NCBI RefSeq assembly: GCF_009811795.1
Contig: NZ_BLJE01000004.1
Location: 248,001-312,000 of the forward strand
DNA length: 64,000 nt
Source of the DNA: Litoreibacter roseus
Lineage (GTDB): Bacteria; Pseudomonadota; Alphaproteobacteria; Rhodobacterales; Rhodobacteraceae
Direction: 5' to 3'
Shown here: one piece after another, positions 39,459 to 48,010 of the stretch
How the letters are laid out: each line of letters opens with the position of its first letter
Numbering within the stretch: position 1 is the stretch's first letter
The notes under the pieces: generated by a model
Seen by the model: the letters and a program-made list of their open reading frames with translations, nothing else
The model's database searches: none
Told to the model about the DNA's origin: nothing
Translations under genes and position numbers: made by a program

Positions 39459-40634
39459 ATGGCTAAGGAAAAGTTTGAACGTACGAAACCGCATGTGAAC
39501 ATTGGCACGATTGGTCACGTTGACCATGGCAAGACGACGTTGACGGCTGCGATTACGAAGTATTTTGGCGACTTCAAAGCGTATGATCAGATTGACGGCG
39601 CGCCGGAAGAGAAAGCGCGCGGGATCACAATCTCGACGGCGCACGTGGAATACGAGACCGACACGCGTCACTATGCGCATGTCGATTGCCCCGGCCACGC
39701 CGACTACGTGAAGAACATGATCACCGGTGCGGCGCAGATGGACGGCGCGATCCTGGTTGTGAACGCGGCTGACGGCCCGATGCCCCAGACCCGTGAGCAC
39801 ATCCTTCTGGGTCGCCAGGTTGGCATCCCCTACATGGTCGTCTTCATGAACAAAGTGGACCAGGTTGACGACGAAGAGCTGCTTGAGCTGGTCGAGATGG
39901 AAATCCGCGAGCTTCTGAGCTCCTACGAGTACCCCGGCGACGACATTCCGATCATCGCGGGCTCCGCTCTGGCGGCGATGGAAGGCAACAAGCCCGAGAT
40001 CGGCGAAGAGAAGATCCGGGAGCTGATGGCGGCGGTTGACGAATACATCCCGACGCCTGCACGCGCCGTGGACCAGCCGTTCCTGATGCCGGTCGAGGAC
40101 GTGTTCTCGATCTCCGGCCGCGGGACAGTTGTGACCGGTCGTGTCGAGCGCGGCGTGATCAACGTGGGCGACGAGATCGAGATCGTGGGCATCCGCGACA
40201 CCAAGAAGACGACTTGCACGGGCGTTGAAATGTTCCGTAAGCTTCTGGATCGTGGGGAAGCCGGCGACAACATCGGTGCGCTTCTGCGCGGCATTGATCG
40301 GGAAGGCGTGGAGCGCGGCCAGGTGCTGTGCAAGCCAGGTTCCGTGAAGCCCCACTCCAAGTTCGAGGCCGAGGCCTATATCCTCACCAAGGACGAGGGT
40401 GGCCGTCACACGCCGTTCTTCGCCAACTACCGCCCGCAGTTCTACTTCCGGACCACGGATGTGACAGGTACGGTTCAGCTGGCCGAAGGCACCGAGATGG
40501 TGATGCCGGGCGACAACGTGTCGTTCAAGGTGGAACTGATCGCCCCGATCGCGATGGAACAAGGCCTCCGCTTCGCCATCCGCGAAGGCGGACGCACCGT
40601 CGGAGCAGGCGTCGTCTCAGGCATCATTGAGTAA
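39459..40634 (+). CDS. tuf2: elongation factor Tu, copy 2
   Basis: 391 residues, identical in protein and apparently in every nucleotide to tuf1 at 18686. It has a much better ribosome site (AAAGGAGG, 6 nt before the ATG) and lies in the str operon 57 bp after fusA, so it is probably the main EF-Tu source. Same motifs as tuf1. Confidence 0.98.
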   Translation: MAKEKFERTKPHVNIGTIGHVDHGKTTLTAAITKYFGDFKAYDQIDGAPEEKARGITISTAHVEYETDTRHYAHVDCPGHADYVKNMITGAAQMDGAILVVNAADGPMPQTREHILLGRQVGIPYMVVFMNKVDQVDDEELLELVEMEIRELLSSYEYPGDDIPIIAGSALAAMEGNKPEIGEEKIRELMAAVDEYIPTPARAVDQPFLMPVEDVFSISGRGTVVTGRVERGVINVGDEIEIVGIRDTKKTTCTGVEMFRKLLDRGEAGDNIGALLRGIDREGVERGQVLCKPGSVKPHSKFEAEAYILTKDEGGRHTPFFANYRPQFYFRTTDVTGTVQLAEGTEMVMPGDNVSFKVELIAPIAMEQGLRFAIREGGRTVGAGVVSGIIE

Positions 40635-40716
40635 GCAAAAGACCTACGGGTTCGACGAGGGGTGCCGGTGATCGGCGCTCCTCCTATCAACTCCAACGCC
40701 GCGAAAGGCTGAAATC

Positions 40717-41031
40717 ATGGCAATCCAAAGCCAAAACATTCGCATCCGGCTGAAGGCCTTCGATTACCGCGTTCTGGATGCCAGCACGCAGGAAATCGTA
40801 AACACCGCAAAGCGCACTGGCGCTGATGTGCGTGGCCCAATCCCGCTGCCAAACAAGATTGAGAAATTCACCGTTCTGCGTGGACCTCACATCGATAAAA
40901 AATCCCGCGATCAGTTCGAGATCCGGACGCATAAGCGTCTCTTGGACATCATCGACCCGACACCCCAAACTGTGGACGCGCTGATGAAGCTCGACCTGGC
41001 GGCTGGTGTTGATGTCGAGATCAAGGTTTAA
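40717..41031 (+). CDS. rpsJ: 30S ribosomal protein S10
   Basis: 104 residues, normal length; [16 protein letters not shown] and [17 protein letters not shown] are diagnostic. S10 is also the NusE transcription factor that binds NusG and NusB. It opens the S10 gene block, here directly downstream of tuf2 (82 bp), so the two operons may be cotranscribed. Confidence 0.98.
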   Translation: MAIQSQNIRIRLKAFDYRVLDASTQEIVNTAKRTGADVRGPIPLPNKIEKFTVLRGPHIDKKSRDQFEIRTHKRLLDIIDPTPQTVDALMKLDLAAGVDVEIKV

Positions 41032-41046
41032 GGAGGGTAACCAGAT

Positions 41047-41931
41047 ATGTTGCGCTCTGGTGTAATTGCGAAAAAGGTTGGGATGACCCGCCTTTTCATG
41101 GAGGACGGAAAGCAGATTCCTGTGACCGTTCTTCAACTCGATAAGCTTGAGGTCGTTGCAAACCGCACGACCGACAAAGATGGCTATTCTGCTGTTCAAC
41201 TTGGTGCCGGGACGGCGAAAGCGAAACGTACATCCAAAGCGATGCGCGGTCATTTTGCAGCAGCCAAGGTCGAGCCGAAGCGGAAGATCGCGGAATTCCG
41301 CGTGGCCCCTGAGAACCTCATTGAGGTCGGTGAAGAGATCACCGCAAACCATTATTTCGAGGGTCAGTTCGTTGATGTCAGCGGCACATCCATCGGTAAA
41401 GGTTTTGCCGGCGCGATGAAGCGGCACAATTTTGGCGGTTTGCGCGCGACACACGGTGTTTCGATCAGCCACCGGTCGCACGGCTCAACAGGTCAGTGTC
41501 AGGATCCGGGTAAGGTCTTTAAAGGCAAGAAGATGGCCGGTCACATGGGTGCCGCCCGTGTTACGACGCAAAACCTGCAAGTGGTCAAAACTGACGCCGA
41601 TCGTGGTTTGATCATGATCAAAGGCGCGGTTCCCGGCTCAAAAGGTGGATGGGTCACGATCAAGGATGCGGTCAAGAAACCAACGCCTGAGAACGTGATC
41701 TACCCCGCTGCACTGGCGTCTGCGGCCCGTGAGGCTGCGCGTCTGGCTGAAGAAGCGGCAGCTGCAGCAGCTGCTGAAGCGGAAGAGGCAGAGCGTCTGG
41801 CAGCCGAACAAGCGGCAGCCGAGCAGGAAGCTGCATTGAAAGAAGCAGAGGCGTCCATCGAGGCTGACAAGTCTGATGGCGACGACGCGACAGATGCAGC
41901 CCCAGAAGGAGGCGATAAAGATGAAAGCTGA
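41047..41931 (+). CDS. rplC: 50S ribosomal protein L3 with long acidic C-terminal extension
   Basis: 294 residues against about 210 in E. coli. The core (1-218) has the standard [15 protein letters not shown] and [10 protein letters not shown] blocks. From residue 219 to the end there is an Ala/Glu-rich, probably helical then acidic tail. Alphaproteobacterial L3 proteins often have some extension; the length here is at the high end. The stop overlaps the rplD start by 11 bp. Confidence 0.97.
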   Translation: MLRSGVIAKKVGMTRLFMEDGKQIPVTVLQLDKLEVVANRTTDKDGYSAVQLGAGTAKAKRTSKAMRGHFAAAKVEPKRKIAEFRVAPENLIEVGEEITANHYFEGQFVDVSGTSIGKGFAGAMKRHNFGGLRATHGVSISHRSHGSTGQCQDPGKVFKGKKMAGHMGAARVTTQNLQVVKTDADRGLIMIKGAVPGSKGGWVTIKDAVKKPTPENVIYPAALASAAREAARLAEEAAAAAAAEAEEAERLAAEQAAAEQEAALKEAEASIEADKSDGDDATDAAPEGGDKDES

Positions 41932-42541
41932 TGCCATCAAACTGGACGGCAAGAAAGCCGGCTCGGTCGAGCTGGACGACGCCATCTTCGGGCTTGAGCC
42001 TCGCGCCGACATCCTGCACCGGGTGGTTCGCTGGCAGCGCAACAATGCGCAGCAAGGAACACACAAGGTCAAAACACGCTCCGAGGTCAGCTATTCGACC
42101 AAGAAGATCTATCGTCAGAAGGGGACAGGTGGCGCACGTCACGGTGCCCGCTCTGCGCCGATCTTCCGGGGTGGTGGTGTCTATAAAGGCCCGGTTCCCC
42201 GCAGCCATGGCCATGATCTACCAAAGAAAGTGCGTAAGCTGGGTCTGATGCACGCGTTGTCCGCCAAGGCGACAGCGGGTGAATTGGTCATCATAGACAG
42301 CATCGAGATGAAGGACGTGAAAACCTCCGCTCTGGCCAAGCAGGTCAAAGAGCTTGGGTGGAAACGCGCCCTCGTGATTGATGGTGCGACAGTTGACGAA
42401 GGCTTCGCCAAAGCGGCCCGCAACATTGAAGGTCTGGATATCCTGCCGTCGATGGGCGCAAACGTATATGACATCCTGAAGCGTGACACTCTCGTGATCA
42501 CAAAGGCAGGGGTCGAAGCACTGGAGGCTCGCCTGAAATGA
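41921..42541 (+). CDS. rplD: 50S ribosomal protein L4
   Basis: 206 residues from the ATG at 41921, which gives the normal L4 start ([14 protein letters not shown]); AGGAGGCGAT lies upstream inside rplC. The extended loop [21 protein letters not shown] lines the exit tunnel. In enterobacteria L4 represses the S10 operon. Overlaps rplC by 11 bp and rplW by 4 bp. Confidence 0.97.
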   Translation: MKADAIKLDGKKAGSVELDDAIFGLEPRADILHRVVRWQRNNAQQGTHKVKTRSEVSYSTKKIYRQKGTGGARHGARSAPIFRGGGVYKGPVPRSHGHDLPKKVRKLGLMHALSAKATAGELVIIDSIEMKDVKTSALAKQVKELGWKRALVIDGATVDEGFAKAARNIEGLDILPSMGANVYDILKRDTLVITKAGVEALEARLK

Positions 42542-42834
42542 GCGCTAAGGCTGAACACTACGACGTGATCCGCAAGCCGATCATCACTGAGAAAGCGACC
42601 ATGGCCTCCGAGGCCAATGCCGTTGTATTTGAAGTGGCAATCGACGCGAACAAACCACAAATCAAAGAGGCGGTTGAAACGCTCTTTGGGGTGAAGGTCA
42701 AAGCGGTCAACACGACGATCACCAAAGGCAAAACCAAGCGTTTTCGCGGGCAACCGGGCAAGCGCAAGGACATCAAGAAGGCTTACGTGACGCTCGAGGA
42801 CGGTAATACTATCGACGTCTCCACGGGCCTCTGA
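42538..42834 (+). CDS. rplW: 50S ribosomal protein L23
   Basis: 98 residues. [15 protein letters not shown] and the flexible loop [10 protein letters not shown] are typical. It sits at the exit-tunnel rim and docks trigger factor and SRP. Coupled to rplD by an ATGA overlap. Confidence 0.97.
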   Translation: MSAKAEHYDVIRKPIITEKATMASEANAVVFEVAIDANKPQIKEAVETLFGVKVKAVNTTITKGKTKRFRGQPGKRKDIKKAYVTLEDGNTIDVSTGL

Positions 42835-42852
42835 TACACCGCATCGAATCTT

Positions 42853-42873
42853 CGGCCCCCCATGCGGGGGCCG
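42853..42873 (+). promoter_or_regulatory. GC-rich hairpin between rplW and rplB
   Basis: CGGCCCCC and GGGGGCCG with a 5-nt loop, 19 bp after rplW and 54 bp before rplB. No T-run follows, so it is more likely an attenuator, pause or RNA-stability element than a full terminator. Confidence 0.5.
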
Positions 42874-42926
42874 CAGTTATTTAAACCCCGGTTTAGACGC
42901 CGGAAAGCAAACGGAAGACAGAAAGC

Positions 42927-43769
42927 ATGGCACTCAAGTCGTATAAGCCGACGACGCCAGGCCAGCGTGGGCTGGTTCTGATCGACCGTTCGGAGCTTTG
43001 GAAAGGTCGCCCGGTCAAGGCCCTCACAGAGGGTTTGACCAAGAATGGCGGTCGGAACAACACCGGACGGATCACGATGCGTCGCAAAGGCGGTGGGGCG
43101 AAACGCCTGTACCGCGTGGTCGATTTCAAGCGCAGTAAGATGGACGTATCCGCGACCGTCGAGCGTATCGAATACGACCCGAACCGGACCGCATTCATTG
43201 CATTGATCCGCTATGATGATGGCGAACAGGCCTATATTCTTGCGCCACAGCGTCTTGGCGTTGGCGACAAGATCATCGCGGCTGAAAAAGCTGACGTGAA
43301 ACCGGGCAACGCGATGCCGTTTCAGGGCCTGCCTATCGGGACGATCGTTCACAATATTGAGCTGAAGCCAGGCAAAGGCGGTCAGATCGCACGCGCCGCT
43401 GGCACATACGCCCAGTTTGTCGGTCGGGATGGGGGCTACGCCCAGATCCGCCTGAGCTCTGGCGAGCTTCGTCTGGTCCGTCAGGAATGTATGTGCACCG
43501 TTGGTGCCGTATCCAATCCTGATAATTCGAACCAGAACTTCGGTAAAGCGGGCCGCAATCGCCACAAGGGTATTCGTCCGTCTGTCCGTGGTGTTGTCAT
43601 GAACCCGGTCGATCACCCCCATGGTGGTGGTGAAGGTCGCACGTCTGGTGGTCGTCACCCGGTTTCGCCATGGGGCAAACCCACCAAAGGCGCGCGTACC
43701 CGTAACAAAAACAAAGCGTCCTCGAAGCTCATTCTGCGCTCGCGTCACGCCAAGAAGAAGGGCCGGTAA
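42927..43769 (+). CDS. rplB: 50S ribosomal protein L2
   Basis: 280 residues. The peptidyl-transferase-centre histidine region [15 protein letters not shown] is intact. N-terminal [13 protein letters not shown] is typical. The 92-bp gap before it is the largest inside this part of the operon and holds a hairpin. Confidence 0.98.
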   Translation: MALKSYKPTTPGQRGLVLIDRSELWKGRPVKALTEGLTKNGGRNNTGRITMRRKGGGAKRLYRVVDFKRSKMDVSATVERIEYDPNRTAFIALIRYDDGEQAYILAPQRLGVGDKIIAAEKADVKPGNAMPFQGLPIGTIVHNIELKPGKGGQIARAAGTYAQFVGRDGGYAQIRLSSGELRLVRQECMCTVGAVSNPDNSNQNFGKAGRNRHKGIRPSVRGVVMNPVDHPHGGGEGRTSGGRHPVSPWGKPTKGARTRNKNKASSKLILRSRHAKKKGR

Positions 43770-43771
43770 TC

Positions 43772-44050
43772 ATGTCGCGTTCTGTCTGGAAAGGTCCTTT
43801 CGTCGACGCCTATGTGTTGAAGAAAGCCGAGAAATCGAAAGAGGGTGGCCGTAACGAGGTCATCAAAATCTGGTCCCGTCGCTCGACAATCCTGCCCCAG
43901 TTTGTGGGTCTGACGTTCGGTGTTTACAACGGTCAGAAACATATCCCCGTCAACGTTTCCGAAGATATGATCGGTCAGAAATTTGGGGAATATTCGCCAA
44001 CCCGGACCTATTACGGTCACGCGGCGGACAAGAAAGCGAAGAGGAAGTAA
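43772..44050 (+). CDS. rpsS: 30S ribosomal protein S19
   Basis: 92 residues, standard length; [25 protein letters not shown] and the basic C-terminus are typical. Sits in the 30S head near the A-site. Only 2 bp separate it from rplB. Confidence 0.98.
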   Translation: MSRSVWKGPFVDAYVLKKAEKSKEGGRNEVIKIWSRRSTILPQFVGLTFGVYNGQKHIPVNVSEDMIGQKFGEYSPTRTYYGHAADKKAKRK

Positions 44051-44053
44051 GTC

Positions 44054-44434
44054 ATGGGCAAGGAAAAGAATCCCCGCCGCGTGGCAGACAATGAAGCCAT
44101 GGCTAAAGTGCGCATGCTTCGAACTTCTCCGCAGAAACTCAATCTCGTGGCGCAGCTGATCCGCGGTAAGAAGGTCGATAAGGCGCTGGCTGATCTGACC
44201 TTCTCGAAAAAGCGGATTTCTGATGATGTGAAGAAATGTCTTCAGTCGGCAATCGCGAACGCAGAGAACAATCACAATCTGGATGTTGACGAACTGGTCG
44301 TCGCCGAAGCCTATGTGGGCAAAAACCTGACTATGAAGCGCGGTCGTCCGCGGGCCCGTGGTCGGTTCGGCAAGATCGTTAAGCCATTTTCCGAGCTTAC
44401 AATAAAAGTTCGTCAAGTTGAGGAGCAAGCCTAA
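44054..44434 (+). CDS. rplV: 50S ribosomal protein L22
   Basis: 126 residues. [19 protein letters not shown] and the tunnel beta-hairpin [14 protein letters not shown] are present and look macrolide-sensitive (no obvious loop deletion). 3 bp after rpsS; the stop overlaps rpsC by 1 bp (TAATG). Confidence 0.98.
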   Translation: MGKEKNPRRVADNEAMAKVRMLRTSPQKLNLVAQLIRGKKVDKALADLTFSKKRISDDVKKCLQSAIANAENNHNLDVDELVVAEAYVGKNLTMKRGRPRARGRFGKIVKPFSELTIKVRQVEEQA

Positions 44435-45141
44435 TGGGTCAGAAGGTTAATCCAATTGGCATGCGCCTTCAGGTCAACCGGACCTGGGACAGCCGCTGGT
44501 ATGCAGACAGCAAAGACTTCGGTGATCTTCTTCTTGAAGACGTCGCAATCCGCGATTTCATCAACAAGGAATGTAAACAGGCTGGCATCAGCCGTGTGAT
44601 CATTGAACGTCCACACAAGAAGTGCCGCGTGACAATTCACACGGCGCGTCCAGGTGTGATCATCGGCAAAAAAGGCGCTGACATCGAAACGCTTCGCAAG
44701 AAGGTCGCCAATCTGACCGACAGCGAACTGCACTTGAACATTGTCGAAGTTCGTAAGCCGGAACTTGACGCTCAATTGGTGTCAGAAAGCATTGCACAGC
44801 AGTTGGAACGCCGTGTGTCCTTCCGCCGTGCCATGAAGCGTTCCGTTCAAAACGCAATGCGGATGGGCGCACTTGGCATTCGTGTGAACGTTGCGGGTCG
44901 TCTTGGCGGTGCGGAAATCGCGCGTACAGAGTGGTACCGTGAAGGTCGTGTGCCGCTGCACACTTTGCGCGCTGACATCGACTATGCACATTCCGAAGCC
45001 ATGACGCCTTACGGCATCATCGGTATCAAAGTCTGGATCTTCAAAGGCGAGATCATGGAACATGATCCGTCTGCGCGGGATCGTAAGGCGCAAGAACTCC
45101 AAGACGGACCGGCCCCACGTGGCGCCGGCGGCCGGCGGTAA
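44434..45141 (+). CDS. rpsC: 30S ribosomal protein S3
   Basis: 235 residues. [21 protein letters not shown] start, KH domain with [12 protein letters not shown], and a Gly/Arg-rich end. Forms the mRNA entry helicase with S4 and S5. Translationally coupled to rplV. Confidence 0.98.
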   Translation: MGQKVNPIGMRLQVNRTWDSRWYADSKDFGDLLLEDVAIRDFINKECKQAGISRVIIERPHKKCRVTIHTARPGVIIGKKGADIETLRKKVANLTDSELHLNIVEVRKPELDAQLVSESIAQQLERRVSFRRAMKRSVQNAMRMGALGIRVNVAGRLGGAEIARTEWYREGRVPLHTLRADIDYAHSEAMTPYGIIGIKVWIFKGEIMEHDPSARDRKAQELQDGPAPRGAGGRR

Positions 45142-45153
45142 GGGAGAGATAAG

Positions 45154-45567
45154 ATGCTGCAACCAAAGCGCACTAAATTCCGCAAGATGCACAAAGGCCG
45201 GATCAAGGGTCAGGCGAAGGGCGGGTCTGACCTGAACTTCGGCACCTATGGTCTGAAAGCTGTCGAGCCGGAGCGCATCACCGCGCGCCAGATCGAAGCA
45301 GCTCGTCGTGCCATGACGCGTCACATGAAACGTCAGGGCCGCGTCTGGATCCGTATTTTCCCGGACACGCCTGTCACCTCCAAACCCGTCGAAGTTCGAA
45401 TGGGTAAGGGTAAAGGCTCCGTCGACTTCTGGGCATGTAAAGTGAAGCCAGGCCGCGTGATGTTCGAGATCGATGGCGTAAACGACGCCATCGCCCGCGA
45501 AGCCTTGCGCCTTGCTGCTATGAAGCTGCCGGTGAAAACCCGTACGGTGGTCCGCGAAGACTGGTAA
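45154..45567 (+). CDS. rplP: 50S ribosomal protein L16
   Basis: 137 residues. [16 protein letters not shown] start, [17 protein letters not shown] and the loop [17 protein letters not shown] are typical. Near the A-site tRNA. It is the last ribosomal gene of the block: rpmC, which normally follows within a few bases, is absent and a terminator lies 75 bp downstream. Confidence 0.98.
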   Translation: MLQPKRTKFRKMHKGRIKGQAKGGSDLNFGTYGLKAVEPERITARQIEAARRAMTRHMKRQGRVWIRIFPDTPVTSKPVEVRMGKGKGSVDFWACKVKPGRVMFEIDGVNDAIAREALRLAAMKLPVKTRTVVREDW

Positions 45568-45641
45568 AAGCCTAAGGTTTCACGTGTGGGTTTGATCTTC
45601 AAACCCAGATCGCTAGAAACCTTATGTTATCTCAAATTAGT

Positions 45642-45670
45642 CGCCCTCGCCCATTGGCGGGGGCGTTTCT
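45642..45670 (+). terminator. terminator after rplP
   Basis: CGCCCTCGCC with GGCGGGGGCG (10 bp, one G-U pair), a 4-nt loop, then TTTCT. A second, upstream fold pairs AAGGTTTC (from 45573) with GAAACCTT (to 45623) around an inner GGGTTT/AAACCC stem. Confidence 0.85.
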
Positions 45671-46002
45671 GTAAGGGCTGTGAGCAGAAGACCGATCTTT
45701 GCAGAGTTGATGGTTGTTTAGGTTCTGCGCTCTCGAAATCGAAGGCGCGAAACGGCGCCGTAGCTACGCATGGTCGCTGACGGTGACTGGACGCCAAATG
45801 CCAAGAAACGACCATCAGTAAGCTTGCAGTCTTTTCACAGACCACCTTAGTCGGCTGTCCAATGTGGCTCGCCGCTATCATGCCGGATTCGATGCCGACC
45901 GAGCGCCCGCTTTCTCTCTTCAAGAATTATTACTTTCCGTTCAGCAGCGATGCCTAATGTCCAGTCAGATTTCTCGCATATTTAGCCTCGATGCCGGACA
46001 TG
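45671..46002. other. gene-free stretch between rplP and the 2OG-oxygenase gene
   Basis: 332 bp without a convincing gene. A 98-codon open frame on the minus strand (45627-45923) runs through the terminator and has an Arg/Ser/Thr-rich, unprotein-like composition. Short dyads such as GTAGCTAC and CGGCGCCG occur around 45750-45770. It could be remnant or repeat sequence. Confidence 0.4.
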
Positions 46003-46623
46003 TCAGCCCCAGCGATAATTAAAACTGACGCTGATCCGCTCATCTTCGGCCATGTTCATTGGGACTTCGTGGCGTAGCCAGCTCTCCCAGAGCAAGACAT
46101 CACCTACATCGGGGGCGACGTAGAAGAAGCTTTTCAACTCGTCGCGGGCGTCGGTGCTGCGTCCGGGGGATGCCATCATCATTGCAAGCCTGGGGTCCTC
46201 GAACTTTATCGCGCTGGTGCCCGCTGGCATCGTCACGTAAGTCGTGCCGCTTATCACGCTGTGGGGGTGAATATGCGCCGTGTGAATGCCGCCTTCCGGT
46301 AGAATGTTGATCCACAAGGAATCGAGCATAACCTTCTTGTCGCCGAGATCGAACGACAGGTCGCGGGCAAAGACTGCCACGTGGGCATCCAAGACTTTCA
46401 CCAGATCTGCAAAAATCGGAAAACGCCACGGCAGGTCATCCAATGATGCATAGCTTGTGTAGCCGGGAAATTCATTGGCTTCACACCAGTCCTGACCCGC
46501 CGCGTCATCCTCTGCAATCGTAAGGCACGAGGCTTCCAGTTCACTGGGGTCAACGGGTTTGCCGTGCTCGGACAACTTCGCGCGGTAAAGGCGCGTTGCG
46601 AAAAGAGAGAGAATATCAGTCAT
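46003..46623 (-). CDS. putative 2-oxoglutarate/Fe(II) oxygenase (TIGR02466-like)
   Basis: 206 residues. A histidine cluster HTAHIHPHS (114-122) followed by SGTTYVTMPAG, His185 in LRHEVPM and Arg196 in ERISVSFNY fit the jelly-roll core of the TIGR02466-type family: an HxH metal site, a distal metal histidine and the arginine that binds 2-oxoglutarate. The substrate is unknown. It lies between the ribosomal block and the rhamnose locus, on the strand of rhaDI, and is separated from rhaI by 100 bp. Confidence 0.75.
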   Translation of the reverse strand: MTDILSLFATRLYRAKLSEHGKPVDPSELEASCLTIAEDDAAGQDWCEANEFPGYTSYASLDDLPWRFPIFADLVKVLDAHVAVFARDLSFDLGDKKVMLDSLWINILPEGGIHTAHIHPHSVISGTTYVTMPAGTSAIKFEDPRLAMMMASPGRSTDARDELKSFFYVAPDVGDVLLWESWLRHEVPMNMAEDERISVSFNYRWG

Positions 46624-46723
46624 AGCGCGTCATACCCCAGCACAGCGGAAGACAACAACGCACTATCTGCGGATAGCTCGTGGTTGAGCCTTAAGACCGC
46701 AAATACCGCGCCGGATGAAGCGG

Positions 46724-47998
46724 CTATACAATCCCCCCACCAGCACCGCTCACTTTCGGACGCTTTGCCGATACCTCTGCGCGGTACCCGGACGCTCGAA
46801 AGGCTTCGATAGGATTGATGGCGCCACCTGCTTCATACCGGGCCATCGCGAGGATTGCTTCAACATCTGTCCTAAACCCCGCTTTGAGCGTGGCCGTCGC
46901 CATCAGCGCATCGTTCGCGTCCTGATGACCAGCAAGGGCAGTCCTGTCGACCAGAAGGGCCTGAGCATAGGCGCGTTGTACTTCGGTGGCCGAGATCATA
47001 AGGCTTTCGATCGGATCCGTAACATTATGGCTTTGGTCCAGCATATGCATCGGAGCGAAATTCGGATCCCGCTCCGCCTCAACCAATTCATTGAACACCA
47101 GAAACAAGCGGTACGGAGAAATACTGCCTGTATCCAGATCGTCGTCGCCGTATTTGCTGTCGTTGAAATGAAAACCGCCGAGCTTGCCGAACTGGTTCAG
47201 GCGGGCCACGATCATCTCGATATTTACGTTGGGTGCATGGTGACCGAGATCGACAAGGCACTTCGCCTTATCCCCCAACTGCTGCGCGATCAGCAGGTTC
47301 GTTCCCCAATCCTGAACGACAGTCGAATAGAAGGCCGGTTCGTACATCTTGTGCTCAGTCAGGAGCGTCCAGTCCTCAGGGAGGGCATTATAGACTTGGC
47401 CTGCAGCGTCCAAATATCTCTCGAACTGGCGGGTGAAGTTGCTTTGTCCCGGAAAATTGGACCCGTCCCCGACCCAGATCGTAAGGGCGCGTGACCCGAT
47501 TTTCGCGCCCAGTTCAATACAGGCAATGTTGTGCTCGATTGCCTGTGCGCGGGTTGCTGCATTCGTGTGCGAAAGAGAGCCAAATTTGTAGCTGTGCCTC
47601 TGGTTCGGCTGGTCTTGGAACGTGTTGGAGTTCATGGCGTCAAAGGTCAGCCCGACTTCCTCGGCTTTTGCGATCAGGTCTGCTGCTGGCGCGTCGTCCC
47701 ACGGTATATGCAAAGAAACAGATGGTGTGGCCTGAGTCAGCTGCTGGATGACGCCGCAGTCATCAAGCTTATCGAATATGTCGCGCGGCTCCCCCTCGCC
47801 GGGGAACCGCGCGAAGCGTGTGCCCCCGGTTCCAACGCCCCAACTGGGAACGGCGACCCCGTACGTCGCAGTCTTCGCTTTAATCCGTTCGATGTTGATG
47901 CCGCGCCGGTCTAAATGCTCCCCCAATGCGTTGTAGTCGGCCCGCAAGGCATCAACTGCGGTTTCATTTGCTTGAGCGATGGTGTTTTCATGGATCAC
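46724..47998 (-). CDS. rhaI: L-rhamnose isomerase (Pseudomonas/rhizobial type)
   Basis: 424 residues, a TIM-barrel sugar isomerase of the RhaI type rather than the E. coli RhaA type. Metal-site segments are visible: LTEHKMYEPAFYS, LVDLGHHAPNVN and GGFHFNDSKYGDDDLD. It converts L-rhamnose to L-rhamnulose in the cytoplasm. Second gene of the rhaDI operon, 12 bp after rhaD. Confidence 0.95.
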   Translation of the reverse strand: MIHENTIAQANETAVDALRADYNALGEHLDRRGINIERIKAKTATYGVAVPSWGVGTGGTRFARFPGEGEPRDIFDKLDDCGVIQQLTQATPSVSLHIPWDDAPAADLIAKAEEVGLTFDAMNSNTFQDQPNQRHSYKFGSLSHTNAATRAQAIEHNIACIELGAKIGSRALTIWVGDGSNFPGQSNFTRQFERYLDAAGQVYNALPEDWTLLTEHKMYEPAFYSTVVQDWGTNLLIAQQLGDKAKCLVDLGHHAPNVNIEMIVARLNQFGKLGGFHFNDSKYGDDDLDTGSISPYRLFLVFNELVEAERDPNFAPMHMLDQSHNVTDPIESLMISATEVQRAYAQALLVDRTALAGHQDANDALMATATLKAGFRTDVEAILAMARYEAGGAINPIEAFRASGYRAEVSAKRPKVSGAGGGIV

Positions 47999-48010
47999 GG
48001 GACAGCCCTC

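Noticed and set aside
45627-45923. 98-codon minus frame after rplP
   Set aside because: Overlaps the terminator hairpin, lacks a ribosome site, and has unprotein-like Arg/Ser/Thr composition; kept only as a possible repeat or remnant.
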